In this document: positions 7,084 to 14,982 of the stretch, piece by piece
Layout: every line of letters starts with the position of its first letter
Position numbering within the stretch: position 1 is the first letter of the stretch
Assembly: GCA_002395605.1 (NCBI GenBank)
Contig: DGXO01000006.1
Span: 1 to 16,100 of the forward strand
Origin: Bacteroidales bacterium UBA4230
GTDB lineage: Bacteria; Bacteroidota; Bacteroidia; Bacteroidales; UBA932
Direction: 5' to 3'
Length of the DNA stretch: 16,100 nucleotides
Position numbers and translations under genes: made by a program
The notes under the pieces: model-generated
Told to the model about the DNA's origin: nothing
The model's input: only the letters and a program-made list of their open reading frames with translations
Databases searched by the model: none

Positions 7084-7492
7084 TGCCTTTCTGCTCAACT
7101 AGGATACCGGCCCGTTTGAGAAGGTCTATGCCATCCGTGAGACGGTAAGCGTCACGGTACACAACACGGCTGATACCTGACTGGATTATGAGTTTGGCAC
7201 ATTCGGCACAGGGGGAAGCAGTCACGTAAAGGGTTGCGCCCTCGGAGCTATTGCCGCTTTTGGCCACCTTGGTGATTGCATTGGCTTCCGCGTGAAGGAC
7301 ATAGGGCTTGGTAACGCCGTTTTCGTCTTCGCAGATGTTCTCGAAGCCGGAGGGCGTGCCGTTGTAGCCGTCGGAGATGATGGTGCGGTCCTTCACAAGG
7401 AGGGCTCCCACCTTACGGCGCTTGCAGTAAGAGTTCTGGGCCCATACTTCGGCCATCTTAAGGTAACTGGTGTCGAATTTTGTAATGTCCAT
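7076..7492 (-). CDS. dCMP deaminase-type cytidine/deoxycytidylate deaminase (ComEB-like)
   Basis: This 138-residue cytosolic zinc deaminase shows the family motifs: an N-terminal helix with SYCKRRKVGALLVKD, the GYNGTPSG substrate loop (42-49), HAE (His67, catalytic Glu69) and PCAEC (Cys95, Cys98) for zinc. Members convert dCMP to dUMP and so feed thymidylate synthesis. The GYNGTPSGF loop and the HAE/PCxxC pair favour the dCMP deaminase/ComEB group over cytidine or tRNA adenosine deaminases. It is slightly shorter than many dCMP deaminases and lacks an obvious allosteric insertion. It starts 5 bp after the acyl-CoA ligase stop and overlaps the protease start by 8 nt, so it is the middle gene of a tight operon. 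The start context is GCATATATG, without an SD. Confidence 0.9.
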   Translation of the reverse strand: MDITKFDTSYLKMAEVWAQNSYCKRRKVGALLVKDRTIISDGYNGTPSGFENICEDENGVTKPYVLHAEANAITKVAKSGNSSEGATLYVTASPCAECAKLIIQSGISRVVYRDAYRLTDGIDLLKRAGILVEQKGNE

Positions 7493-7497
7493 ATATG

Positions 7498-9153
7498 CTA
7501 GTTACGCTGATAGAGGTAACGCTTGATGCTCTTCTTGGGGGTGCGCTCGAAGTCTTCGGGCATGAGCTCAATCTTCTTGATCTGGGAATAGACGGGAAGT
7601 TCCTTGTTTATTTCCGGGAGAAGGTCTGTGATGCGCTTCTTGAATTCATGCCTGGAGTAGCCGTCAAGTTCTCCCTGGTGCCAGTCCGGGTAAATGAGGG
7701 CGGTGAGGCCGCCGTCATCCTCAACCACAAGGGAATCCACCACATAATTGAAGTTGTTGATGGTTGCCTCAAGTTCCTCGGGGTAGATGTTCTGGCCGGA
7801 AGGACCAAGCACCATGCACTTGGAGCGGCCGCGCAGGAACAGGTAGCCGTCCTGGTCCAGGACGCCCATGTCTCCGGTGCGGAACCAGCCGTCATCCGTG
7901 AAGGAAGCCTTTGTGGCGTCTTCGTTCTTGTAGTAGCCAAGGCACACGTTGGGGCCCTTCACCTGAACCTCTCCGGGTACGTTCCGGGGATCCGGGGAAT
8001 CTATGCGGATTTGCATATTGAGGGCGGCACGGCCGGCGCTTCCCACTTTCACCTTGTCCCAGTGGGCATAGCCGATGATAGGGGCGCACTCTGTCATGCC
8101 GTAGCCAACGGTATAGTGGAAGCCTATCTTGTGGAGGAATTTCTCCACTTCCGGGTTGAAGGCCGCTCCGCCAAGGATAACTTCCTCAAACTTGCCGCCG
8201 AAAGCGCTGGTGAGCTCCGTGCAGAACTTCTTCTCGATGGCAGGGCCAAGGACGGGAATGCGGCGGTAGTATTTAGTTTTGTCGATGAGCGGCTTGAGCT
8301 TGGTCTTGTAAACCTTCTCTATCACCAGAGGCACCGCAATGATAATGTCCGGGTGGATTTCCTGGAATGCCTGCATGATGATCTTGGGGCTGGGGACGCG
8401 GCTTAAGAAGTGCACGTGCATGCCGATAGTCATCTCAAACAGGAACTCGAACATCATGCCGTACATGTGGGCCGAAGGCAGCATGGAAACCACGTTCATG
8501 CCGGCCTTGAGCATGGGGCAGGCGTCCTCTGCGGCAAACTGGATGTTTGAATACAGGGCCCTGTAGGGTAGCATCACGCCCTTGGAGAAACCGGAAGTGC
8601 CGGAGGTGTAGTTGATGATGGCAAGTTCTTCGGCGCTGTCCTCATAGTAATTTACGTCCTCGGGCTCAAAGTTGTTTGGATACCTGTGGCCGAATTCCTC
8701 GTTGAGATGCTCCCTCACGGCTGCAAGCTCTTCTGACTTTGCATGGAGGAACTTGAAGGTGTTGATCTGGACCACCACGGAAAGGTCCGGCATTTCTTCG
8801 GCAGAGAGGCCCTCCCAGATTACATCATCGACAAACAGGACGCGGGCCTCGGAGTGGTTTACAAGGTAGTGGATGTTGCCGGGCTTGAACTCATGAAGGA
8901 TGGGAACGGCCACGGCGCCGTAGGTTATGGCTGCCAGGAAACTCACGCCCCAGTTGGCCTGGTTGCGGGAGCAGATGGCCACTTTGTCTCCTTTCTTCAG
9001 GCCGCACTGCTCAAAAGCTATGTGAAGCTTGGCAATTCTGCGGGCGACGTCACGGTAGGCCAGGGTCATGCCCTGGTAGTTGGTGACGCAAGGGCGGTCC
9101 CAGTTGCGGACTATGCTTTCCTGAAGGATTTTGTTTACAGATTTGAATTCCAT
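7498..9153 (-). CDS. AMP-forming acyl-CoA synthetase (long-chain fatty acid-CoA ligase-like)
   Basis: This 551-residue adenylate-forming enzyme probably activates fatty acids to acyl-AMP and acyl-CoA in the cytosol or at the membrane. Motifs in order: YTSGTSGFSKG (182-192, phosphate loop), PSAHMYG (226-232), YGMTE (351-355), GWFRTGD (422-428, ribose-binding Asp) and GRSKCMVLGPSGQNIYP (442-458, hinge and A8). The C-terminal TPKKSIKRYLY (538-548) probably supplies the catalytic Lys at 541, aligning KSIKR with the usual KIxRR. The short form (~550 aa) with GPSGQNIYPEE is common in Bacteroidota. It starts 19 bp after the stop of the 704-residue protein gene and ends 5 bp before the deaminase gene. 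The start context is CCATATATG with no SD. An o-succinylbenzoate or aryl ligase is less likely; the substrate is not proven by sequence. Confidence 0.88.
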   Translation of the reverse strand: MEFKSVNKILQESIVRNWDRPCVTNYQGMTLAYRDVARRIAKLHIAFEQCGLKKGDKVAICSRNQANWGVSFLAAITYGAVAVPILHEFKPGNIHYLVNHSEARVLFVDDVIWEGLSAEEMPDLSVVVQINTFKFLHAKSEELAAVREHLNEEFGHRYPNNFEPEDVNYYEDSAEELAIINYTSGTSGFSKGVMLPYRALYSNIQFAAEDACPMLKAGMNVVSMLPSAHMYGMMFEFLFEMTIGMHVHFLSRVPSPKIIMQAFQEIHPDIIIAVPLVIEKVYKTKLKPLIDKTKYYRRIPVLGPAIEKKFCTELTSAFGGKFEEVILGGAAFNPEVEKFLHKIGFHYTVGYGMTECAPIIGYAHWDKVKVGSAGRAALNMQIRIDSPDPRNVPGEVQVKGPNVCLGYYKNEDATKASFTDDGWFRTGDMGVLDQDGYLFLRGRSKCMVLGPSGQNIYPEELEATINNFNYVVDSLVVEDDGGLTALIYPDWHQGELDGYSRHEFKKRITDLLPEINKELPVYSQIKKIELMPEDFERTPKKSIKRYLYQRN

Positions 9154-9172
9154 ATATGGACAGGTGTAGGTT

Positions 9173-11287
9173 TTAGTTCAACTTAAAGTCTCTTTCACGG
9201 CCGTCGTAGCATTCGGCACTTATTCCCTTGGAGGTTACGGTAAGCTTTGAATCCGGCTTTATCATCTTGCCGCCTTCCCCGCTTACAAGAGGATCTCCGC
9301 CCTCGAAGGGATAGACAAGGGTGCGGACAGAGGTGCGCACGGCCCAGAAGCGTTTCTCCTTCACTTCCAGGAGTTCCGGAAGATTCTTTACGGTTTCCGG
9401 GGCTTTTATGCCCTTCCAGCCTTCCGGCTTTTTACCGTGGAGGTTGTAGCGCTCAAGGGTATTGTCTTTGTGAAGCACCATTACGGTATAGCCGCCGGCG
9501 CCGGTGAAGTCATAGGCGTCGGGGCCAAGGAGTATCTCCTTCCCAACCTCTACGGGGAAACCGTTTACCCAGTGGCCAAGGCGGTCCAGGAGGTAGAGCT
9601 TGCTTCCGGAGGCAAACAGGAACTGGATTTTGCCGTTTGCAAAGTAGTCCACGTTCTGCACCCTGCCGCAAAGGGAGCCCTTGAACGGTATGCCCCAGAC
9701 GCCCTTGCCGTTTTCGTCGTTGAGGCATATGGCGCCGTGGGAGTTCTGGTAAAGGTGGTTGGTTTTGCCGGTAGTGTAGTTCTTTACGGGGAAATACCCT
9801 GTGGGAACAACAACCGTGGTATCTCTTTCAAGCACCTGGACCTTGGTGCCCTTGAGGGCACGTTTGTCAAGGCGTATGGTCACGGAAGGAAGTTCTCCGG
9901 AGAGATCGGCCTGGACAAATGCCGGGGCATATCCTGCGCCCTTTGCGAAAGCCTCTATGGGAGAAGCCATGCGGGAACTTAGGATGTCCGTGACAACGGA
10001 AGGTTCGTCGGAAATGGATGCGTAAGCCACAAAGCCCTTGGGGGCTGGGATGGAGGCATCCGAGAGGCGGTCTTTGAGGGTGTAGCCAAGAAACTCCTTG
10101 TCCTCAAAGGCCTGAATGGAAGGAGAGTCTCCAAAAAGCATCCACTTTGAATTGACGGATGTGTACAAGCTGTCCTCAACGGCGAATTCTTCTCCGAAAA
10201 CCTGTGCAAGGCAGCCCCTGTAGGGGTTGCGCTGCTCCTTGCCAAGTTTAAGGTCCTTGCCTGAGCGAAGAAGCAGGACCTCATGCTTCACACCGTCTTC
10301 GGCACGGAAAGAAGCCCTTACAATTTCCTTGGGCTGAAGGCTCTTTATCCATTCCTCCACGGTGATGTCACCGGCGGGGCGTGCCTTGAGGGCCTTTGTG
10401 AAAGCATTGAGATGGCCGATGCCGTCTTCATAGGACCTTCTGGCGGCAATTACCCCAGCAATGTCCTGGACGGGGAAACTGACGGCGGTGCCGGCAAAGT
10501 ACGGAAGGGCCTCCGGGAAGAGGGCGTCCTGGGCGCCATGGCCCTTGAAAGCCTTGAACCAGCTTCCGGATGCAGTGCCTTCCGTGCTTGTTCCTTTTAA
10601 GGTAATATTGTCTTTTTCAGGGACTTGTATGTTCCATGCGCTCCAAGGGGCAAGGTCCTTGACAAAGCCGGCCTTTGTGCGGATTTGCCTTGAAGCGTAT
10701 ACATCCGTGATTTTGGGAGCGTGAGAGTGGTTTACAAGCACCAACGCGGCGCCTGATACGCGGGGAAGAAGGCTCTGAAGGCTCTTGGAGCCCATTACGG
10801 AGGTACCTTCCTCAAGGTTTCGGGCCGAAGCGTTGACAAAGGTCTCCGAGCGAGAGGCTATCACATATCCGTCCTTTTCCCTCAGTTTGAGACCGGCGGC
10901 GGCAGCCCTCACCTTTGTAATGGAATCGGCAGCCTGCATTTCAGCGGCCACAAGAGGGACCAGCGAGCCGCTGTTGTGGAGCGAAACGGCCATCCTGCTA
11001 CGGCTTATCTGGCGAAGGAAGTCCATGAAAGCCGGGCTGTCCGGAGCCAGGGCGGCGGCAACGAGGCCGGTAGAGTCGGACAGCACTTTTGCGGCCTTTG
11101 AAGAGCCGTCAAAAACAAATACTGCCACGGCGTCCGAGGGGATGGCGCCAAGGATTGTCCAGTCCGAGGAAAGCTGCGTGCGAGATTCCCCTTTAGAGGG
11201 GGAATACAGCCGTGAAACGGCAAATGCTATTCCCGCAAGAAGAATGGCTACGGCCGTTACGGCCACTATGGTAAACCTTTTTCCCAT
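9173..11287 (-). CDS. Membrane-anchored exported protein, 704 aa, function unknown
   Basis: I do not recognise a named function. The protein has an N-terminal signal-anchor (MGKRF then a hydrophobic helix, ~5-26) and an otherwise soluble, probably periplasmic body. The region around residues 45-60 (ILGAIPSDAVAVFVFD) recalls DUF3352-type exported proteins, only as an impression. The last ~200 residues carry blade-like strands (GKIQFLFASGSKLYLLDRLGHWVNGFP, spread over ~545-575), as in beta-propeller repeats. Start: I prefer the ATG at 11287 to the one at 11305, because the -7 box (TAACTTTG, 11301-11294) lies between them, so the upstream ATG would probably not be transcribed. It heads the minus-strand cluster with the acyl-CoA ligase (19 bp gap). 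The co-location with LptB and a periplasmic protease suggests an envelope role; this is inference. Confidence 0.82.
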   Translation of the reverse strand: MGKRFTIVAVTAVAILLAGIAFAVSRLYSPSKGESRTQLSSDWTILGAIPSDAVAVFVFDGSSKAAKVLSDSTGLVAAALAPDSPAFMDFLRQISRSRMAVSLHNSGSLVPLVAAEMQAADSITKVRAAAAGLKLREKDGYVIASRSETFVNASARNLEEGTSVMGSKSLQSLLPRVSGAALVLVNHSHAPKITDVYASRQIRTKAGFVKDLAPWSAWNIQVPEKDNITLKGTSTEGTASGSWFKAFKGHGAQDALFPEALPYFAGTAVSFPVQDIAGVIAARRSYEDGIGHLNAFTKALKARPAGDITVEEWIKSLQPKEIVRASFRAEDGVKHEVLLLRSGKDLKLGKEQRNPYRGCLAQVFGEEFAVEDSLYTSVNSKWMLFGDSPSIQAFEDKEFLGYTLKDRLSDASIPAPKGFVAYASISDEPSVVTDILSSRMASPIEAFAKGAGYAPAFVQADLSGELPSVTIRLDKRALKGTKVQVLERDTTVVVPTGYFPVKNYTTGKTNHLYQNSHGAICLNDENGKGVWGIPFKGSLCGRVQNVDYFANGKIQFLFASGSKLYLLDRLGHWVNGFPVEVGKEILLGPDAYDFTGAGGYTVMVLHKDNTLERYNLHGKKPEGWKGIKAPETVKNLPELLEVKEKRFWAVRTSVRTLVYPFEGGDPLVSGEGGKMIKPDSKLTVTSKGISAECYDGRERDFKLN

Positions 11288-11293
11288 ATCTTG

Positions 11294-11325
11294 CAAAGTT
11301 AGCATATTTTCGGGAATCCTACAAA
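11294..11325 (-). promoter_or_regulatory. Promoter of the 704-residue protein gene, nearly leaderless
   Basis: On the minus strand, TTTG (11325-11322) and TAACTTTG (11301-11294) are 20 bp apart, a near-perfect Bacteroidota promoter. The ATG at 11287 begins 6 nt after the -7 box, giving essentially no leader. Its geometry relative to the upstream dyads equals that of the dnaX promoter. Confidence 0.75.
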
Positions 11326-11355
11326 CTTGTCAGCATTTCCACTCCCCCGCCCTTT

Positions 11356-11440
11356 CCGCGCACGTTTGGAGGTGTTTTTCGTGCTCGGCCCCATGGTTTT
11401 GCCGCCTCCGAGCACGTTTTGGGGCCCTTTTCGTGCCCGG
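11356..11440. repeat. Two tandem dyad elements between divergent promoters
   Basis: The pattern CCG-N-GCACG, 15 nt, CGTGC-N-CGG occurs at 11356-11388 (centre 11372) and 11408-11440 (centre 11424), a period of 52 bp. The 15-nt centres differ in sequence but both have T-rich ends and a G/C middle. The right arm of the first and left arm of the second also form a 9-bp inverted repeat (CGTGCTCGG, 11380-11388; CCGAGCACG, 11408-11416). The pair fills the space between the -33 boxes of the two divergent genes. Confidence 0.8.
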
Positions 11441-11441
11441 A

Positions 11442-11474
11442 ATTGCTGAACGAGTGGATTTTTTGCTAATTTTG
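11442..11474 (+). promoter_or_regulatory. Promoter of the GH92 gene, nearly leaderless
   Basis: ATTG (11442-11445) and TAATTTTG (11467-11474) are 21 bp apart. The -7 box fits TAnnTTTG exactly; the -33 box is weaker. The ATG at 11479 follows after only 4 nt, and the in-frame TAA at 11467-11469 inside the -7 box rules out any earlier start. Confidence 0.6.
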
Positions 11475-11478
11475 TGGT

Positions 11479-14076
11479 ATGATGACACTTATAGCCACAA
11501 TTCTTGCCTCGCTTTTGCCGTTTGTGAATCCGTTTGTAGGTACGGACGCCCACGGCCACACGTTCCCGGGGGCGGTTTACCCCTTCGGCATGATTCAACT
11601 GAGTCCTGACACCAGGCCCAAGGCCGGAGACTGGGACGGATGCAGCGGATACCACTACTCAGATTCCGTGATTTACGGCTTCAGCCATACACATCTCAGC
11701 GGTACTGGTTGCGACGACTGGTGCGATATCCTCATCACTCCCGGGGGTAAGCCGTCACACTTCTCCCACAAAAAGGAAAAAGCCTCTCCGGGGTACTACC
11801 AGGTGTTTTTGGAAGACACCGGCGTTGAGGCAAAACTAACTGCAGGCCGAAGGAGTGCCATGCACGAATACAAGTTCTCCGGGCCGGCCAGCATCACAGT
11901 GGACCTTCGGCACAGGGATCCTCTTGACGATTATGAGATAAACGTAAAAGGGAATGTGTGCTACGGGCACCGCACTTCCAGCAGCTGGGCCCGCGGGCAG
12001 AGGGTATACTTCTATATGGAGTTCTCGGAGAAGGCGCTTGGGAAAGGAATTGTGGGCCCATCTGCCAACATCTTCTTCCCCGGGAAAAAACTTACCGTGA
12101 GGGTTGGCATTTCCTCAGTGTCATGGCAGAATGCCAAGGAAAACCTCATGAGCGATTACCCTAAGTCCTTGAAAGAGCAGAAAAAAGCCACCGGAAAGGC
12201 CTGGGAGGCGTATCTTGGGAAAGTCAAGTGTCCGTACAAGGACAAAGAACATAAAAGGCGTTTTTATTCGGCCCTATACCATACCGCCATCCACCCCACT
12301 CTCTATTCAGACGTAAATGGGGAATACCGTGGTATGGACGGCCAAATCCACAAGGCCGAAGGCTGGGAACGCTACACCGTTTTCTCCCTCTGGGATACCT
12401 TCAGGGGGCTTCATCCGCTGCTTATGGAAATAGAGCCGGAGCGTTCTGTGGATTTCATAAGAAGCATGCTTTCCATCTACGACGAAGCCGGAAAACTGCC
12501 CGTCTGGGAACTCTCCGGCTATGAAACCAACTGCATGATAGGCTATAACAGCGCTCCCGTCATTGCCGATGCCATTGCCCGCGGCCTCACCGGCTTTGAC
12601 TACGAGCATGCTTTCCAGGCGCTGGTTGCAAGCGCGAACAATCCGGAATTCGGCCTGGACAGTTTCCGTAAAAACGGCCTTGTACTGGCCGATGACGAGC
12701 ACGAGAGCGTGTCCAAGACCCTTGAATATGCCTTTGACGACTGGTGCGTGGCGCAGGTTGCCCTGAAGCTTGGGCACATGGAAGAGTACCGGAAGTTCAT
12801 GGAGAGTTCCCAGTACTGGAAAAACTTGCTGGACCCTGAGACCAAATTCATGCGCGCAAGGCTTAACGGACAGTGGTTCAAGCCTTTTGACCCAAGGGAA
12901 GTGAACAACAACTACACGGAGGCAAACTCCTGGCAGTACAGTTTCTTTGTACCCCACGACATCCCCGGGCTCATTGAAGCCCTTGGTGGCCCTGAGGCCT
13001 TTGAGGCTCGTCTGGATGCCTTGTTCGAGGCTCCGGAGCAAACTACCGGCCGAACCCAGGCCGATATCACCGGGCTAATCGGTCAGTATGCCCACGGAAA
13101 CGAGCCTAGCCACCACGTGGCGTACCTCTACGACGCCATAGGCAAACCTGAAAAACGGCAGGCCCGCGTGAATGAAATCCTTGAAACCCTTTACTCCAGC
13201 GCCCCCGACGGCCTTTGCGGCAACGACGACTGCGGCCAGATGAGCGCCTGGTACGTGCTTTCCTCCATTGGGAAGTACCCCGTTTGTCCGGTGGGAGATT
13301 TCTCGACTTCGCTCGAAATGACAAAACGTGGCGATGCCCCTTTGTCATCTCGACCGAGCGAAGCGAGCGGAGAGATCTCCTTCCCTGGCATTGTCACCAA
13401 TCCAGCCTTCGTGATGGGGAGCGACATCTTCACGGATTCCCTGGAAGTTGCCATAAAGGGCGAAGGCGCCATCTTCTACAGCATTGCCGGCGGGGCCGAA
13501 ACCTTCTACACCGGACCGTTTACCGTCACGGAGCCATGTACCCTTGAGGCCTGGTCAGTAAAGAACGCCCGCCGCAGTTTTGTAACTAAGTGCAGTGTCC
13601 GGCAGGTACAGAAAGACCGCGCCATCAAGATTCTCACCCGCTACAGCCGTCAGTACAATGCAGGCGGAGACACCGGGCTCATAGACGGTACCCGCGGCAG
13701 CATCAACTGGCGCACCGGAGGCTGGCAGGGCTACCAGGACACAGACTTTGTGGCGGTCCTTGACCTTCTTGAAGAAAGGCCCCTGAGCGTTGTAGGAGCC
13801 GGCTTTTGCCAGGACGCCCGCTCCTGGATCTGGATGCCGAAGCATGTGGAATTCTCTGTGTCCTCGGACGGCGTAACCTTCACTCCCGCAGGCCGGGTTG
13901 AAAACACCGTTGACGAACGCGACATGACCGTCCAGGTGTGGGATGCCGAACTTTCCGTTAACTGTTCGGCCCGCTATGTGAAAATCCACGCCGTGAACAT
14001 AGGCACAATCCCGGAGTGGCACCCCGGCGCCGGAGCCCCCGGATTCATCTTCACCGACGAGGTCTGGGCCCGCTAG
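11479..14076 (+). CDS. GH92 family alpha-mannosidase with C-terminal F5/8-type C domain
   Basis: This 865-residue glycoside hydrolase belongs to GH92, calcium-dependent exo-acting alpha-mannosidases that trim mannose from host or yeast glycans. GH92 signatures: NPFVGTDAHGHTFPGA (17-32), HLSGTG (72-77), FSLWDTFRGLHP (302-313), NNYTEANSWQYSFFVPHD (477-494; Glu481 is the probable acid), GNEPSHH (540-546) and GNDDCGQMSAWYV (581-593; the Asp pair probably holds the base). A discoidin/F5/8C-like domain, often carbohydrate binding, follows at ~720-865 (LIDGTRGSINWRTGGWQG). The signal sequence is very short and lacks basic residues; an in-frame TAA directly upstream rules out a longer one. Residues 606-634 come from a palindromic repeat inserted in frame between YPVCP and NPAFVMGS, where relatives are continuous. 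No SusC/SusD partner is seen. It converges with the metallopeptidase gene, 19 bp apart. Confidence 0.93.
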   Translation: MMTLIATILASLLPFVNPFVGTDAHGHTFPGAVYPFGMIQLSPDTRPKAGDWDGCSGYHYSDSVIYGFSHTHLSGTGCDDWCDILITPGGKPSHFSHKKEKASPGYYQVFLEDTGVEAKLTAGRRSAMHEYKFSGPASITVDLRHRDPLDDYEINVKGNVCYGHRTSSSWARGQRVYFYMEFSEKALGKGIVGPSANIFFPGKKLTVRVGISSVSWQNAKENLMSDYPKSLKEQKKATGKAWEAYLGKVKCPYKDKEHKRRFYSALYHTAIHPTLYSDVNGEYRGMDGQIHKAEGWERYTVFSLWDTFRGLHPLLMEIEPERSVDFIRSMLSIYDEAGKLPVWELSGYETNCMIGYNSAPVIADAIARGLTGFDYEHAFQALVASANNPEFGLDSFRKNGLVLADDEHESVSKTLEYAFDDWCVAQVALKLGHMEEYRKFMESSQYWKNLLDPETKFMRARLNGQWFKPFDPREVNNNYTEANSWQYSFFVPHDIPGLIEALGGPEAFEARLDALFEAPEQTTGRTQADITGLIGQYAHGNEPSHHVAYLYDAIGKPEKRQARVNEILETLYSSAPDGLCGNDDCGQMSAWYVLSSIGKYPVCPVGDFSTSLEMTKRGDAPLSSRPSEASGEISFPGIVTNPAFVMGSDIFTDSLEVAIKGEGAIFYSIAGGAETFYTGPFTVTEPCTLEAWSVKNARRSFVTKCSVRQVQKDRAIKILTRYSRQYNAGGDTGLIDGTRGSINWRTGGWQGYQDTDFVAVLDLLEERPLSVVGAGFCQDARSWIWMPKHVEFSVSSDGVTFTPAGRVENTVDERDMTVQVWDAELSVNCSARYVKIHAVNIGTIPEWHPGAGAPGFIFTDEVWAR
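13294..13380. repeat. Palindromic repeat element inserted in frame in the GH92 gene
   Basis: The element is 87 bp (exactly 29 codons). Its left arm (13294-13325) begins GGAGATTTCTCGACTTCGCT and its right arm (13341-13380) ends GAGAGATCTCC; the reverse complement of the right arm matches the left apart from two short insertions (4 and 4 nt) and a few substitutions. A 15-nt loop separates the arms. The core words CTTCGCTCG and AATGACAAA/TTTGTCAT are those of a dispersed repeat I associate with intergenic regions of Bacteroidota genomes; that association is from memory. Here it adds residues GDFSTSLEMTKRGDA... up to GEIS to the protein. Confidence 0.85.
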
Positions 14077-14095
14077 AAATGGATAAGGGGCAGGA

Positions 14096-14962
14096 CTAAA
14101 GCTCGGAATCCCTAAGGGAGAAGGTGTTGCCCTGGCGAAGGTCTCCGGTTTGCATGCCTTTTTTGAGCCAACGCATACGCTGGGCGGCGGTGCCGTGGGT
14201 GAAGGATTCCTCGACGGCATAGCCCTGGGCCTTTTTCTGGAGGTAGTCGTCGCCAATCACGGAAGCGCAGCGGATGGCCTCCTGAAGGTCTCCGTCCTCG
14301 ATGGAGGAGAACATTGAGCTCTCATAGTGGGCCCATACGCCGGCGTAGAAATCGGCCTGAAGTTCTATGCGCACGCTCATGCGGTTGGAATCTGTCTTGC
14401 TCATGCGGGCCATCTGGGAATGGGCCTCTCCAAGTGTGCCCACAAGATTCTGGACATGGTGGCCTACCTCATGGGCAATGACATAGGCGTAGGCGAAATC
14501 TCCGTCTGCGCCAAGCTGGGTGTCCATGCTGGAGAAGAAACTAAGGTCTATGTAGAGTTTTTCGTCTGCGCTGCAGTAGAAGGGACCCATGGCGGCCTGA
14601 CCTTGACCGCAGTTGGTGGAAGTGGTGCCGGTGTAGAGCACCAGGGTGGGGTTACGGTACTCTCCAAGGCCGTTTTGACGGAAGTAGGCGCTCCAGACAT
14701 CCTCCGTGGAGGCAAGGATCTGGCGGGAGAACTTGGCAAGGGCCTCGTTCTCTTCCGTGGGTTCATAGGACTGCTCGGAAACGGTGCCGATGCCGCCCGC
14801 ACCCTGCACTACCCTAAGGACATCCCCCAGGTTCCCGCCCATAAGGAGGGTGATAATTGCCACGATGGCAATTCCGCCGATTCCCATGCCGGCCTTTGCG
14901 CCGCCGCTCATGCCGCGGCGGTCTTCTACGTTGCGGCTCTCACGCCTGCCGTCCATTCTCAT
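14096..14962 (-). CDS. ypfJ: YpfJ-type neutral zinc metallopeptidase
   Basis: This 288-residue protein belongs to the putative neutral zinc metallopeptidase family (PF04228). It opens with the family's typical MR-x-x-GRRESxNVEDRRG box, then a Gly-rich stretch and one membrane helix (~28-43), so the catalytic domain is probably outside the inner membrane. The zinc site is HEVGHH (164-169, His164 and His168, catalytic Glu165), with a downstream ELQADFYAG motif (200-208) likely supplying the third ligand. Cys118 and Cys130 may form a disulfide. The C-terminus has the conserved SFTHGTAAQRMRWLKKGMQTGD region. The first Met (14962) is kept because the family starts this way. The gene lies 20 bp after the flavin-reductase-like gene, so the two are probably co-transcribed. 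The physiological substrate of the family is not established. Confidence 0.92.
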   Translation of the reverse strand: MRMDGRRESRNVEDRRGMSGGAKAGMGIGGIAIVAIITLLMGGNLGDVLRVVQGAGGIGTVSEQSYEPTEENEALAKFSRQILASTEDVWSAYFRQNGLGEYRNPTLVLYTGTTSTNCGQGQAAMGPFYCSADEKLYIDLSFFSSMDTQLGADGDFAYAYVIAHEVGHHVQNLVGTLGEAHSQMARMSKTDSNRMSVRIELQADFYAGVWAHYESSMFSSIEDGDLQEAIRCASVIGDDYLQKKAQGYAVEESFTHGTAAQRMRWLKKGMQTGDLRQGNTFSLRDSEL

Positions 14963-14982
14963 AGCAAAAAGGTATTAGGGAG

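Noticed and set aside
7083..7098. TTG start at 7098 for the S41 protease
   Set aside because: The ATG at 7083 gives the typical short cytoplasmic N-terminus before the membrane helix and a normal stop/start overlap.
7498..7545. Loss of the catalytic lysine in the acyl-CoA ligase
   Set aside because: Aligning without a gap puts Ser542 at the lysine position, but aligning KSIKRYL with KIxRREL places Lys541 there, so a loss is not supported.
13294..13380. Frameshift or pseudogene in the GH92 gene caused by the insertion
   Set aside because: The insertion is 87 bp, a multiple of three, has no stop in frame, and the sequence after it returns to a family-like strand and a full C-terminal domain.
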